Source: Orthonyx spaldingii
Taxonomy: Eukaryota > Chordata > Aves > Passeriformes > Orthonychidae
Assembly: GCA_013397795.1 (NCBI GenBank)
Contig: VZTJ01004023.1
Coordinates: 160,913-224,912, forward strand
Direction: 5' to 3'
DNA length: 64,000 nt
The notes under the pieces were generated by a model that did not search any database, was not told where the DNA came from, and was given only the letters and a program-made list of their open reading frames with translations. The position numbers and the translations under genes were made by a program. Of this stretch, positions 47,201-59,200 are shown piece by piece (positions within the stretch are counted from its first letter, which is position 1; each line of letters begins with the position of its first letter).

Positions 47201-50200
47201 CTGGAATCACTGTGATCTGTTGTGTTCTCGTTCTGCCTTTAGGGAAGGAATGCACATTTGTCCAGGAGATGTCTTACTATGGGTGTGTGGAGGGAATCAA
47301 GAGATGCAGAGACTCTATTTGTCATCCCTGAGGGGCTGGGCTCTGGATGGTGGCTGCTCTGGATGGAGTATTTGAACAAGCCTGGAGACACAGCTGTGTC
47401 TGTCAAGCTGTAAAGTAACCCTGAACCCATTTGGCTTCAGGGCAAATAGAAAGTAGCACATGCTTGATTTCAAGACAGCATTTTCCCAGTCTCCCATAGA
47501 AACATCTCTCCATAGAAAATAAATTTTCTCTTCATATACCCTTCAAAACTACTTTCTTCCTGCTCACATCTGCCAGAGCTGTTGGTGGCTGAGGAGGCCA
47601 CATCTTTTCCCTGAACAGGGAGTCATAATTTGAGACCTAGCCACCCACTGCAGAAAGACTGTATGGGACTGAATTCTCTTTCTGTTTTTTCCATTTGTTT
47701 TTATTATTGCTTTTAATAAGACTTCACTAAACGTGTAAAGAAAATATCCAATCATATAGTAAAGTTGTAAATGTATTAGCCTAGAGAGTATACTTCAGTG
47801 GAAGGTTTATTGAAATGACAGCAATGGGGAGGAATCATACAACGTCGATGTGATAAGCCTGGAATTTCCAAGTTTCAGTGTTTCTTCTGGGGGAACAGTA
47901 AGCAGCTGATTATATAACTGGAAGCTGTGGATGTCAGTCCCTAGCTGAAAAAGAACCAGGAACCATTGCAATAGGTGAATCCCTGCTATGTTATAACTCC
48001 GTTTTTCTATTGGATTCTATTGGATTGCTTCCAGCACGCAGTTCCACGTGTTTGAGTTGACAAGACAGCTTCCCCGCTTTTCCATGTATGCCCTGAGCAG
48101 CCCCGACTCGGCCACAGAGCCACTGAGCTTTGTTAACTGTACCACGAATGAGAGGCCACAAAGGGTGAGTTTCTGCTCTTTTTCCTGGTTTCAAGTCTTG
48201 CATAGGTGGAGTGTTTGCAATCAGCTTGAGATTTCCAATAGCAAAGGCAAAATTTTGCAGTAAACTGCACTACTGGCCTTTGGAGTCTGTGTATTGAGGC
48301 TCAACCCTGCCTTTTTCTGTCTTTAAAAGATGACTCAGTTGAGGCATTCTAAGCATCAGGAGTTCCTGCAGAAACTAAAGGCCTGAGATCAGAAAGTGTT
48401 TCAGATATTATCTTGTTTGCTGAGTGCCTGCTGATAGCAGACCTGTAGTTAGTGTTAAATTTTGTAAATGAGCAGAGAGGAGGAAAAAGGCAGCACAGTG
48501 CTCAGGTAGTGGCTCAGTTTCATAGCAGTCTCTGATTGTTGGGTTTGATTTTTTTAGGAATATTCAGATTCAACTGTCCTCATTCTAACAAGTTCATGAC
48601 ATGGGGTTATGGGATGAAATTTAGTAAATGAAATTTCCAGGGTAGCCTGAACAGAGTGTTCTGGTGCACATCATATGCAGGGACGTTGTCTGGTTCCCAA
48701 GGTTGTCCACACAAGGGATGGTTGATGCTCTTAATTTTATTTTTGCAAGATTGTTATGTGGCTGAATCAGAGCTTCTTGCTGCCAGAGGATGCTGAGTTT
48801 CAGAGCGCTCCCTTTCAGGTTTGCTTCACTTCCCTTCGGAATGCAGGTCAGCTCTGCATCAAAATCAAGCCTGGTGGAGAGGTGAGTACTTTCATGGACA
48901 AGGGGAACAGCCCTTTAATGAGACTCTAGTGAGACCAGTATACTCATACTGCCATTATGAGGCAGTAAAAGTGAAGGATGACTGAACAGGCAAAGTACTC
49001 ATGCTTTTGGAAACTTCTGTGTCTGTTTACTGTCAGTGGGTAAAATTCTAGGGCCTGTTAGTGAAGTAGACTGCTTAGCCTGCAGATGTGTAGGAAGGAG
49101 GGAATTTATTTCCCCAGAATGGTTTCAGGGAGCCATAATGTGAGGTACAAGGCTGCCTGTACCTTCTGCACTGGTCCTGTGTGCGCAGATACCCAAACCT
49201 GAATAATAGCTCCTTTGAAATCAATGTCTTCTTGGCTACTGAAATCTGTGGAGCTTGCCCATGCTCTCTTGATGAAAGGACCTGCTGGAGCCTGGGTAAC
49301 TGTTGGACAGGCAGTACTGCTGGGCAGTTCCAGGAGATGTTCTGGCATGGAAGAGTGTTAAAGTGCTTTCTTTCCTTTCTGACAGATTTCCATCAACACA
49401 GATGATATTGATCTGGCTGGTGACATCATCCAGTCAATGGCCTCTTTCCTGGCCATTGAAGATTTGCAGGTGGAAGCAGATTTTCCTGCATACTTTGAGG
49501 AGCTGCGGAAAGTGTTGGTGAAGGTGAGGAGGCTTTGGGCACTTCTAAGGAGGCAGAGAAGGAGTCACAGGGGGTATTTTATGAGAGGATCTCTCAACTG
49601 CTTTATCTTTGTTGTAGAAATCAATACAATGGCTTGCTGTATATTCTGTGGGACACCCTCAACTTTCTGTCTTAATTTTGTTCTGTAGAACAGGCCCTTG
49701 GTCCCCATCATTTGTTTAGGATAAAGTAAATATGTTGTTTGGGAGACTGAGCTCTGGCTTTGGGTCAGCATCCCCCTCCTTTCTGGGGGCCAAGGTACTG
49801 CTCCTGCAGTGGGGGGTGAGGGGAAAGAGACCAATGTCAGGGATGCTGGTTGGTTAGGTTGGGATGTTATTTCCTATTGCACTGGGCTGAGGTTTAGCCT
49901 GAACCCTGTGTGCCCAGGGTGCCAAGGACTGTTGTTCATGACTTGTTTGCCTTGGACAGGTGGACGAGCACCACGCAGTGAATCAGAGGCTCACTGCTGA
50001 CATGGCTGAACACTCCAATCTCATCCGCAGCATGCTGGTCCAGGCAGAAGATGCCCGGCTCCTGGGAGACATGTGAGCAATTGCTGCCTGGCTTCTGTGT
50101 TTGGGGTTTAGAATGGCCAGTCTTTGTTTTTCAGGCAGAAAAGAGCACAGAAAAACATTGGTGTGATGTAAGAGTTGCCTAGATACAATTTTTGATGTAG

Positions 50201-51684
50201 AATTGTACCTTTGATGTTCTCACCATGAGCTCTCCTTGAACCTTGTCATGTTCTTTAGGTGGGAAACCAGTCAGGGGAAGGCAAGAGGGCAAGGGTAGGG
50301 GTTTAGTGTATAGCAGGTGAGGTGACTCTACTTCAAGATGGTGAGATAAGTTAGAAAAAACATATTAAGGGAAGAAGGCAGTAAAAGCGGTCTGTGGTGT
50401 GTGAACCTTTGAGAACACCAAGAAAGAAATTTTAGGTGTCAGGTTTTCACTCTGACCTGCTGTTTTCTGCTAATGCTGAGCCTTACTCTGACGAGCAGCA
50501 GTAAAGAGGCCCAAGCTACTGCAGGGCAGTGGCACTTTCACTGGGGAAAGTGGTGTCTCCACTTTGTCTTGCTGAAGAAAGTAACTGCAAAATAAACTGT
50601 TTGGGTTTTTTTAGTAAAATAATGAGTATAACCAACATGTCTAGACAAGTCTGTTGTCTTGTGACTGGCAGACATGCAGGTGACTGTTGTAGCCAACACA
50701 ACCATGTATTGCTGCACCTTTATATTGACAAACCAGGAATGACTTTCTTGTCCTCAGAGATGCAAATAACTGGACTGATTGTTCCCCAGGAAAAACATGA
50801 AGACACGGTACAGCGAGCTGTATGACCTGAACAGAGATTTAATAAATCAATACAAAATTCGCTGCAACAATCACACAGAGCTGTTGAATAATCTGAAAGC
50901 TGTGAATCAGGCAATCCAGAGGGCTGGGCGGTTACGTGGTAAGTCTGTGGTTTTGAAAGGAATGGGGAGTCTCAGACCCCAGTGAGGCAGATGTGTCCCA
51001 GGATTCACCTGGGTTAGTTAAGTGACTGCAGGCTTTTTGGCCTGAAATGCAGTTAGTAGACATAATCTTTCATTCTTTAGTCATAGCCGGTTTTGTGTGA
51101 AAGTCAACTGTGAGTCTCCAGTATCATCTCCAGTAGAAAGAAAAATTTGAAATAGTTTCCAGATTTCTGAACGAGACAGAAGTTGATAGTTTTGTTGAAC
51201 ATACTACTTTAAAAATGTTTTTAGAATTACTTCAGTTCTTAGTTTATAATTCTGCTTTTAAAAAAGCAACTGCCAACTTAAGCAGGGCTGTTTAATCTGC
51301 ATTATTAGACCTGTAGGTCTTTGGGGAGGGAGGTACTTTTGTGTATGTTTATAGCATTCCCCTTCCAACACGCTCTCATGAAACAGAGCTAGAGGCAATT
51401 CTTCTTCAAAGGAAGGATTTTATTTATGTACTAGAAAAAAGATGGTGTTTCATCATGTGTTTGAAAACTATTTGAAAGAAACCTCTAAATTTTCAGACTG
51501 GATCAAATAGATATTTTACCAGTTTCTTACTCTGTAACTGAGGTTTTTGTTTTCTTTTCTTCTTTTCCTCTTTACAGTTGGCAAACCTAAAACACAAGTG
51601 ATCAGTGCTTGTAGGGATGCAATAAGAAGCAACAACTTCAACACACTGTTCAGGATAATGCGTGTGGGAACAGCCTCTTCTTAG
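35001..51684 (+). CDS. BBS2: BBS2, exons 2-17 (exon 1 in assembly gap)
   Basis: Bardet-Biedl syndrome 2 protein, a core subunit of the BBSome, the eight-subunit coat that moves membrane proteins in and out of cilia. Sixteen coding exons join in phase and give 682 residues; the human protein is 721, and its exon 1 supplies 39, so the remainder matches exactly with no net indel. Visible parts in human numbering: an N-terminal beta-propeller (to about 330) with the loops CDFDGDGK and FDLNSDG; a coiled coil with DLIRELSQKKQNLLLEL; a GAE-type and platform middle; and a helical C-terminus ending RIMRVGTASS. Convergent with OGFOD1, as in mammals. Exon 1 is not seen and is inferred to be in the 33189-33786 gap. 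Intron 2 appears to use a GC donor. Confidence 0.97.
35615..35740 (+). CDS. BBS2: BBS2 exon 3 (residues 116-157)
   Basis: 42 codons VSDGANAIV to DRFWT, acceptor TTCTGTAG, donor ACG|GTAAGG. Beta-propeller strand region with IIGGNCALQG. Confidence 0.94.
36014..36076 (+). CDS. BBS2: BBS2 exon 4 (residues 158-178)
   Basis: 21 codons VTGDNVRSLALCDFDGDGKTE, acceptor TTTGCAG, donor GAG|GTTTGT. Contains an FG-GAP/EF-like acidic loop. Confidence 0.95.
36077..40802 (+). other. BBS2: BBS2 introns 4 and 5
   Basis: Two long introns (36077-38554 and 38633-40802) flanking the 78-base exon 5. Unique AT-rich sequence; no repeats or nested genes recognised. Confidence 0.75.
38555..38632 (+). CDS. BBS2: BBS2 exon 5 (residues 179-204)
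   Basis: 26 codons LLVGSEDFDIRVFKEDE to MSETE; T-rich acceptor tract ending TTCAG, donor GAG|GTAAAT. Confidence 0.95.
40803..40907 (+). CDS. BBS2: BBS2 exon 6 (residues 205-239)
   Basis: 35 codons TITALSPMYGSRFGYALANG to RYWRIK, acceptor CCCACCAG, donor AAG|GTGAGT. Confidence 0.95.
41781..41867 (+). CDS. BBS2: BBS2 exon 7 (residues 240-268)
   Basis: 29 codons SKNQAMSIHAFDLNSDG to WSNGK, acceptor GTCCTCAG, donor AAG|GTGAGT. Confidence 0.96.
41868..45185 (+). other. BBS2: BBS2 introns 7 and 8
   Basis: Introns at 41868-43157 and 43294-45185. A T-rich tract lies at about 44949-44970. Nothing else identified. Confidence 0.75.
43158..43293 (+). CDS. BBS2: BBS2 exon 8 (residues 269-314, split codon)
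   Basis: 45 codons plus one base, VDARSDRTGEVIFKDNF to SIDGE, acceptor TTCCAG, donor GAAG|GTAAAA. Confidence 0.95.
45186..45325 (+). CDS. BBS2: BBS2 exon 9 (residues 314-360)
   Basis: Two bases plus 46 codons: RGYLPGGEDMKGN to NYEENAK. Start of the coiled coil (ELSQKKQNLLLELKN). Acceptor CTCTACAG, donor AAG|GTACTG. Confidence 0.95.
46110..46254 (+). CDS. BBS2: BBS2 exon 10 (residues 361-409, split codon)
   Basis: 48 codons plus one base, AELNTQLKEADGQRGVIPAN to CISTTN. Acceptor GCAACAG, donor AATG|GTGAGT. Confidence 0.94.
46817..46988 (+). CDS. BBS2: BBS2 exon 11 (residues 409-466)
   Basis: Two bases, 56 codons and two bases: DTIIRAVLIFAEGIFEGES to KAFVGYQN. The acceptor TGTTGCTAAG has a weak pyrimidine tract; donor ACAG|GTGAGT. 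Confidence 0.94.
48035..48164 (+). CDS. BBS2: BBS2 exon 12 (residues 466-509)
   Basis: One base plus 43 codons: TQFHVFELTRQLPRFSMY to NERPQR. Acceptor GCTTCCAG, donor AGG|GTGAGT. Confidence 0.95.
48750..48881 (+). CDS. BBS2: BBS2 exon 13 (residues 510-553)
   Basis: 44 codons IVMWLNQSFLLPEDAEFQ to KIKPGGE. Acceptor TTTGCAAG, donor GAG|GTGAGT. Confidence 0.95.
49386..49523 (+). CDS. BBS2: BBS2 exon 14 (residues 554-599)
   Basis: 46 codons ISINTDDIDLAGDIIQSM to KVLVK. Highly conserved DLAGDIIQSMASF segment. Acceptor CTGACAG, donor AAG|GTGAGG. Confidence 0.96.
49960..50072 (+). CDS. BBS2: BBS2 exon 15 (residues 600-637)
   Basis: 37 codons plus two bases: VDEHHAVNQRLTADMAEHSN to LLGD. Acceptor TTGGACAG, donor GACAT|GTGAGC. 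Confidence 0.95.
50790..50938 (+). CDS. BBS2: BBS2 exon 16 (residues 637-687)
   Basis: One base, 49 codons and one base: KNMKTRYSELYDLNRDLIN to AGRLR. Acceptor TTCCCCAG, donor CGTG|GTAAGT. Confidence 0.96.
51578..51684 (+). CDS. BBS2: BBS2 exon 17 (residues 687-721 and stop)
   Basis: Two bases, 34 codons and TAG: GKPKTQVISACRDAIRSNN to GTASS. Acceptor CTTTACAG after a long pyrimidine tract. Confidence 0.96.
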
Positions 51685-51984
51685 GAGAGGAGCAGCAGCT
51701 GCACAGAGGCAGTGATTCCATGCAGTGGGCAGATAATGGATGACAAGCAGTTATTTCAGACCCGTACTCCACTGTAGGGTGAAGTAATTACAATGGTAGT
51801 GCTGTAGTTAAGCTGTCGGGTGAGAAATATTGCACAGACCAAAGCTCCATGAAGAGAGCATCAGAGTGTAAGTGCAGATGTGGTATTTATGCAAGACAGA
51901 AGTTCAAACAGTTGTTTATTTTTTATTACAGTAACTTATTTATGTATTTAAATATATTTTGTAGTTAAGGCATTGGTCTTTTCC

Positions 51985-51990
51985 ATTAAA
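51985..51990 (+). terminator. ATTAAA polyadenylation signal of BBS2
   Basis: ATTAAA about 300 bases after the stop codon, at the end of an AT-rich 3' UTR; the commonest variant of AATAAA. No nearer AATAAA was seen. Confidence 0.6.
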
Positions 51991-54900
51991 ACATAGACTG
52001 GCTTGACTGATTTTGTTCTGATTTAGTTGGGGAGATGTGTACTGCTAAGTTCGTTTGTTGAAAAAACCCAACCCAAACAACTTCTCTGGTTTCTGCTGTG
52101 TTGTTCCTTTACACTTGAACTTCCTGTGCTGGAGAATCCTGGATTTCACTGCAGGGATGTGTGGCTCTCTGGGTGAACTGCAGTGCAGTGCATGAAAACC
52201 ACCAAATGGATAACATCTTGCTGGCTCTTAAGCCAGGAGATCTTTGACAGGCATCCAGTTCCATGATCTGTGCAGGTAGGAAGTGTTCTGTTTCATATCC
52301 AACACTCTCCCCATACCTGGATTGCAGGAAGTTTTGCTTCCAGCTGCTGGTTCCGTGCTACTGCTGGAAAAACTGCAGATATTGAGGTGGGCAAGGATGC
52401 ATTTCAGGAACAACAAAAACAAACTACACACCCAAGCTTGGTGCATAATCATGAGGAGCCAGTAGTTCTTAATGTGATCAAAAGAAGAACGTATTGGAAG
52501 ATGACTTGGCTCCTGGCTCAGACCTGTTTAATTGTGTGATCTCTTAGAATTGGATTAAAATATTACAGTAAGGCTCTCTCTCAGATCTAAAGGTATTTTA
52601 GAACCTTTGCCAAAGCAAATTTATTTTAGAAGCTAAAAATAACCTGCACAGGATGGAGGTTGGGCCCCAGCACTCCTGCACCAGCATCACCCTTGCCACC
52701 ATATGATGGTGTTTGTGATGTGGGCAGGGAGCAGTTGGCCCATCTCAAAGCTCTTGGGTGTCTTTGTGGGGCTGTCAGGAGTCATGTGCTCTAACTGGTC
52801 TCTCTTACAAGCCACTACTGGATTAAAACCAGTGACCCACCCTTTGTTACAGAGCCACTGGTGAACATGTGACCAGTTGAATGGGGAATGTAATTCTTGC
52901 AATGTGTTTTATCCCCAAAACTGCCCCTTGCCACTGCTTTCGCCCCTTCAGTATGGAGAACTGTGCTACTGAAAGCACACACCTCTGTCAGTTAGAATCT
53001 GCACCAGGAGCTCATTTGAATCCTTTTAAGGAACTGGTTGTTAGTCAAATCCAGCTGCTTGGTAGAAGGGTGGTGAGCCACCCATGCTGTTCTAAGCAGG
53101 TGAGCTCAGAGAGTTGATTATGGAACAGTCTCCTGGCATAAGTGCTGGGCTTTCTGCCACTTGCTGTACCTGTTCCCACTGTTTCAACCTCTTGTTCTTT
53201 ATGTTCAAAATCCTAATGCTTGCTTGCATTTATGTACTCCGTTTAGTGATAAGAGAGCAAGAGAATAAGAGAGCTCTGATCAGAAAGCAGCTTTCCCATC
53301 AGTCTGATTTTCAGGACTACATACCAGTCATTGCCAGTCCCAGGTCTCTTCTGCTCCTGGCAATGAGGTCAGCCGTTCACTCACTGTCCAGACCTCTGGT
53401 AAGGCTGATTTCCCCTATCTAAGTTTCAGACAACAAATTTGTAATTTATTTTCCTGTAAAACCAACTTTTACCTTTGCCAAATGAAAAATGCACGTACTC
53501 TGCAAGCGCTACACCTAATTGTAGACTGGTATCCAGCAAGAGCATCTATAGAGAAAGCTGCCATTACTGGTGCTGTATAAATGAAGGCCTCTCTTCCTCC
53601 AGTAGCTCATGTCATTTGCAGTTTTGGTGAGTGAAGTCTTTCCCTTGTTCCTGCAGCACCAGTCATGCCTGGGGCTGCCTGTGGCTTTAGGACCTAACAA
53701 GAAGGGTGGGAGAGCAGAGACATGTTCATTTTTAAACCTTTGAAAGCTAACTGCAAATTTGGCTTCTTAAATTACTTATCTGAGTCACCAGAGGAAGAAG
53801 GGTGGTTCCTTGTGTGATCAGGTAGATAGAGGCTTGCTCAAGCAGAGGCTGGTATGCCCTCTAGTGTAATACTTATTATTAAAAAGCAGCAAGCTCTAGA
53901 GAGCCTAGCTTCTTCCCAGTCTCCTGGAAGGATGTTCCAAGATCTACCAAGCACTTTCTTAGGCTCAAAATGCAGTCAAAGAAAACTTTGTTTTGTTAAT
54001 GAATTTACTTCCAACTTTGCCTAGCAGACTATGCTGTGAATAGCTGTGGTGTCGGTCACTTTTATTCTGTCACTTGTGTTCCAAACTACCCAAATAATTG
54101 TTGTTTTTTTTCTTTGAAACCTCTATTACTTGTCTCATTCTACTGGAGAGCTCTGAATAAGAACTACTTTCTTTGCAGGAAGAGTTGCTGCCCCAATAGG
54201 CAGCAGAGTGCCTCAGAAACCATGTTTCATGGAGTTCTGTCCTCACTTCCAGATTTGTTTCTAGCTTTATCCCCTTGTCTTTGTAAGTAGCAAAGGAAGA
54301 TTAAAACTGAGCAAGAGTTTTGGCAGTGCACAGAGATGCTGGCTTAGGAAAATGAGTTGGAATATGAACAAGATCTTGTAATAGCATCTCAGGGCAACCA
54401 CCTCCCAGCTGTCCTTCCCACCCAACAGAGCACGAGGGAGTAGCTAAAACTGAGCAGCTGCTCATCATCTGGGATGGAACTGACACTGGAGCTAGAGAGT
54501 CCTGCACAGTGCTAACAGCAGTGTTGGCCCCTCGCTTAGGCACCTGCGGGGGCTGAGGTACCTTTCCTTTTGGAAGCAATGCCAGGGGTCCCTGCCAGCT
54601 GCCTCAGGGATTCCTTTTTTGAACTTTTGTGTATTGGGATCGAAGCTGAGAGTTGTTGCTCCTGTATCTTCATGAACACATGCCCACAGGACATCCCACC
54701 CACGCGGGAAAGGGTGCAGAGTACTCATATCAACAGTGAGCCTTGCTTTGAGCTTACTGCTCCTCTGCTGCCAGCCGTGGTCTTACACCACTGCGGTGGC
54801 CTCCAACAACAGGTCTGGAACAGGAGAAGGAGCAGACTTTAATCCGAAGCTGCTCTCTCCCCACCCAGGAGAGACAGGAGGGATGAACTATGCACACTCC

Positions 54901-55640
54901 CCAGCTTACTGCAAGCCTGTGGCCTGCACTGTCTGGTGTGGATGAGCTGAAAGAACACCTGTGTCTCAGTGCCAAAAAAAAAGTTTCAGGCAAGCAGGTG
55001 CAGGCCAGGGCCAAGCCTCCTGCAGGGTGTTCTGCATGCTGGCTGTCTCCTAAAGCATCAGCACAGCTCTGCTGCACCTCTTGGTGGGCTGGACACCTCA
55101 GAGGTGAGTTTGGCTCAGCCCTGCTTGCAGTGAATGTGGGCAGGTGCACAGTACTGAAAACATGCAGGGAGGTGTTGCACTAAGGCCACACTCACTGCCT
55201 TTCTTGCAGTGTTTACCACAGGACTTGGCTGGCTCTGCCTTGAAGCATCTGAGCTGATCTCCAGTAACAGAAGCCATGTTAAAACCCAGCAGATCCCAGG
55301 ACAACTAAGGACATCAGGCCATGCTGTTGGTGACCTCCCTACTACCTGTGGACGCCAAGCCAGTAAAAGTTAAGTTGCCTCCTTTCTGCTGCCAGTCCCT
55401 GGCCCTCGTTCTGAGGCTGGAGCTGGGATCTGTCTGCACACCCACCCAAGCAGGAACAGGCTTCTTGGCTGTTCAGCTTGTAAATTCTTTGGAAAACAGG
55501 CTGTCTGCTCAGCATTTAGCATAATAAAGTCCTGTTCTTGTTATGGTGCCAAGTCCTTCCCAAAGCCTTTATGGCCTTGCTGTCTTCCTTCCCAACTCCA
55601 CAGAGTTGTGCAGCTGGAAAAACCTCATATTTCCCATGGC
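51991..55640. other. Region between convergent BBS2 and OGFOD1 3' ends
   Basis: About 3.6 kb with no protein gene recognised. AATAAA on the plus strand near 55524 follows GC-richer sequence (54.5-55.5 kb) that could be the 3' end of an extended BBS2 transcript or a non-coding RNA. No open frame here resembles a known protein. Confidence 0.5.
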
Positions 55641-55646
55641 AGCTCC

Positions 55647-55652
55647 TTTATT
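55647..55652 (-). terminator. AATAAA polyadenylation signal, probably OGFOD1
   Basis: TTTATT on the plus strand, the first canonical signal I found about 470 bases beyond the OGFOD1 stop codon. Confidence 0.5.
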
Positions 55653-56117
55653 TTTGTCTCTACAAACAGGAACACAGTTAAGCCCCAGAAAATGTCTTGG
55701 GCATTTTGTAACAAAACTTGCCTGACCAGTGTATGAAACATTTAACTGACCCGTTTCCCTTTTTTTTTTTTTAATAAAATCAGTCATCAGCTTGGGGCAA
55801 TGTACAGTTGAAATTCTCACCCTGACAGGTCAGAGATGCCACTGTGCTGCTCCCATGAGAGAACAGCTGGAAAGCTGACAGTTGTGTGACAACCCCACCC
55901 ACAGAGCATTAAAAGCAGTTGAGTGTGTGTTACAATGGACTCAGGAGCAGCTTGAATTTCCATTTGTGCAGTTAAAAAAGCCACCTGCCCCCACATTATG
56001 CAGGTGAGGGACTTGCATCAGCAAAGTTTGTCGGTGCTTAGGTCAGAGCTGAACATCCGGGTAGGAACCTGCCCACCACCTATCACTGTTCTCTGTGACA
56101 GTGGTCACACTGCACCA

Positions 56118-56279
56118 TCACTCATAATAGACAAAGGAAAAGTCCCAAAATCCTGTTCTGTTTGGATGCTTGTTCAGGCGTGCCAAGCTTCGATGGTTGA
56201 TGTATTTCACAAACTTCATCGTTTCTTTATCTCTATAAACTAAGGCCAAGCAGTTGTCCTCTGGATTCACTGTCAAAAG
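56118..56279 (-). CDS. OGFOD1: OGFOD1 exon 13 (last)
   Basis: 53 codons and TGA: LLTVNPEDNCLALVYRDKE to DFSFVYYE. Acceptor GTCCTCTAG. Confidence 0.96.
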   Translation of the reverse strand, partial: LLTVNPEDNCLALVYRDKETMKFVKYINHRSLARLNKHPNRTGFWDFSFVYYE

Positions 56280-59200
56280 CTAGAGGACACAAAAATAAGG
56301 AAGGAAATCAGTTTCACAAAAATAGCTTTGATAAAATTCTTAAGAAAAAACAGAACAGTTTCAAAAGTTAGAACAAAGTCTGGTGTTAGAAAATGAACTG
56401 TGACACTATTTTCATTTGAATACCCCTTCCCTGAAGCATTATTATACATTAGGGCTTCTGGACTTCTTACTGTCACTAGTACTGATGCTGAATGTGACCC
56501 CAGTGAACACCACTTCCCTGGAAAAGTGTTACCTCTGCTACAGCCTTGTGTCCCTTCAAGGCAGGCTTCCCAAAGAGCCCCAGGTACAGGTGCTATGAGG
56601 CACTCTCAGGGCCCAGGTGAACAGCTTTAGGTGAACAGCAGCCTCTTGAAGCTGAGGCCAGAGCTACGCCCACGAGCAGTGACTGGGGAAGGAGGCTCCA
56701 GTGCGCTGCTGAGCACCCTCAGCATTATGCTGGCGTTGACAAAGTGTAATTATGGCTCTCCACCCTAAACAGTTTTATCTGATTTGCAGCTAGCAACTAA
56801 GGTCCTTACCTCTTCATCTTCACCTTTAGCAATGTAGGAAGTAAAGCCACCATATTCAGGATCCCAGTCTTAAAATAGAAAAGAAAGATTCTTAGAAACC
56901 TCAAAGCTGTCCAGGCTCCATACAGCCTTCCAGGAGATGCCATTTTTTCAACCCACTCCCCAGAGTTACTGGATACATGATAAGCCCCAGTTTACATCCT
57001 GTCAGTCTATTTTTTTCCTTCTGTTCAGAAACAACTTGAAGCAAATGTACTGGATTTGCCTTTTACGGTAGATGGGCTACTTAAAGTTGTTTGGTGCACT
57101 GGTCCTTGCCTGTAGATCAGTTCTGCCTTAGGTGATATACTGAAATCCTTTGGCATAATCACCAGCATGTGCCAGATGGTTTCAGCTGTACATTCTGGCC
57201 TCATCTAGCCTAAAATGCTTGTGTTTAGATTTTTTTTTTTTTACCACTATCTAACTAGCAAACAACCTAAAATGCCTAGACATGCCTAAAGTAACTTTTG
57301 AGGACCTTGGGCTTTGTGAACTGGAGGTGCAGCAATAATTCTGACAAGGAAAGGACTTTTGGTGAGCATTGCGGCCCCCTGAGCCTTCAGCGTGCCCAGA
57401 GCCATCGCAAGCCACTGCCGGGAGAGGAAAGGTCTGGGAGCCCAGCCTTTGCCTCTGCCCAGGCGCCACCTCCCGGCGCACATGGGGAAGGCCAGAGACG
57501 ATTCCAAGGCCACAATCCCAAACCTTTGCATGAGGACTACTGAAACCAGGGTTTATGCTAAAGTGAGGAGTGGGACAAAGTCTACAGAGACCTTCTATGT
57601 AGGAAAAATTTTGGCTGTTTTAGCACTGCTGAGAACTCAGAAGTTGTTCCTTTATCCAAACCTTGTAAAAGGAGAGTCTGACATCTCTCTCTCATCCACT
57701 TACCTTCACAGCCACAGAAGAAGAGCAGGTCGAGAGCAAATTCTGTCGCTTGAGAGTCGTGGACAAGAGTGTAGTGCCCGTGGGTCCAGCGCCGCAGCTC
57801 CCCCGCACACACAGGGGTGCCTGAGCCTAGGGGAGGGCACAAACACAGGGAGAGCCATGAAGCCACAAGAGCTGAGCTCAAAGCATGTGAGTAGCTCAGT
57901 GATCTCACACCACTGTGAAATTGTCTGCTGGCCCCAGTGGAAAAAAGGTAAAACCACAAATCACATGGCAATATCTTTCCTAGAGGTGGCTCTAGGTTAG
58001 GTACTTCGAACAATGTGTAGGAATGGGACCAAGATTTGCTCCATACAGCTCCAAGTTCTGATGTGCTTAGGTTTACTCAGTTCTTCCTTTTCTTTTTTTT
58101 CTCATGTTCCCAAGGGATTTAGAGTAGAGCTCCAGACCTCAAGAGCTAGGAAACTATCTGTTCTGGAAGTACTCTGGAACTTCCAGAACCCTCAGGGAAG
58201 AATGTATAGCTCCAAACTCACTCTGCATGTACAATCCCAGAAGGTATGTAATTTTAGGGAAACCTTTGCTGATGGGTCTAGCTCAGTTTTCAATCCATGC
58301 AGCCCCAAACTATGTCCTCCTCATACAGGAGATTAAAATCACACAGTGGGAACAGGGCAGACAGCAAAGCCAAATGACTAATTGTGGAAATCAGAAAAGC
58401 AAAGCCTTTGTTCCTGGTAAGTGTTCTGTGGGATTTTTTTCAGTAGGACTTGTTTTTTTATTACCTTTTATTCTAGTGTCCACTAACTTGCCTGACTCAG
58501 TGCAGGATGAGCATTTTCAAAAATTCTACCCTTAAACTTCAGAGCCACTGTTTTAAATAAACATCACCAATCCACAAATCCAAAAGTAATCTAATCTTTG
58601 ATAGCTGTCACTGCTGACAACTAAGTGGTTGTTTAGGCTGACTTGTTTTCTAAAAGGTTGAATCCTAGTTTTAGGTATCAATTTTCTAATTCTGAAATTG
58701 TTTTACTTCTGACCTATTCATCTTTATCTTTTGGATTTATTATCTCATACAAGAATGTGCTTTATAGGAAGCAGGGGTATGTGAATGTAGAAACCACGTA
58801 ACTATTGACAAAAGATTAACAGCCCCCCTGAAAGTCCCACCCTTAAGACTTAGGTCTGTTCAAAATGGTATCTTCAAATTAGTCATTGATTTACTCCAAG
58901 TTCTTTTGCAATGGTCACTGATTTCAGACAATCAACCTAACACGCTTCAAGTCCCATGTTTGTGCTGGTGCCTTGTGCTGGCTGCAGTACAAGGTGAAAC
59001 ACTGGTTCCATGAAAATCACTGGGAATTTTGTTGGAATCCTTTCACACTGCTGCTGCTCTACTCACTGTTCTGCGTCTCACCATCTTGTGCTTCAGGGGT
59101 GTTGCCAGCCTGGTGTGGCTGATGGGGACTGCCATTAGCAGGTTGTTCAGTCTCTTCCTGCTCAGGTTTGGGACTGCTGTCCCCAGTGGTGTTTGCTGCC

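Larger units (their letters stand above)
45326..51577 (+). other. BBS2: BBS2 introns 9-16
   Basis: Introns of about 440 to 1,050 bases between exons 9 and 17, all GT-AG. No repeats or nested genes recognised apart from short homopolymers. Confidence 0.7.

Noticed and set aside
57228..57241. Poly(T) tract as the tail of a minus-strand retrocopy
   Set aside because: Too short and without a recognisable source sequence; ordinary intronic homopolymer.
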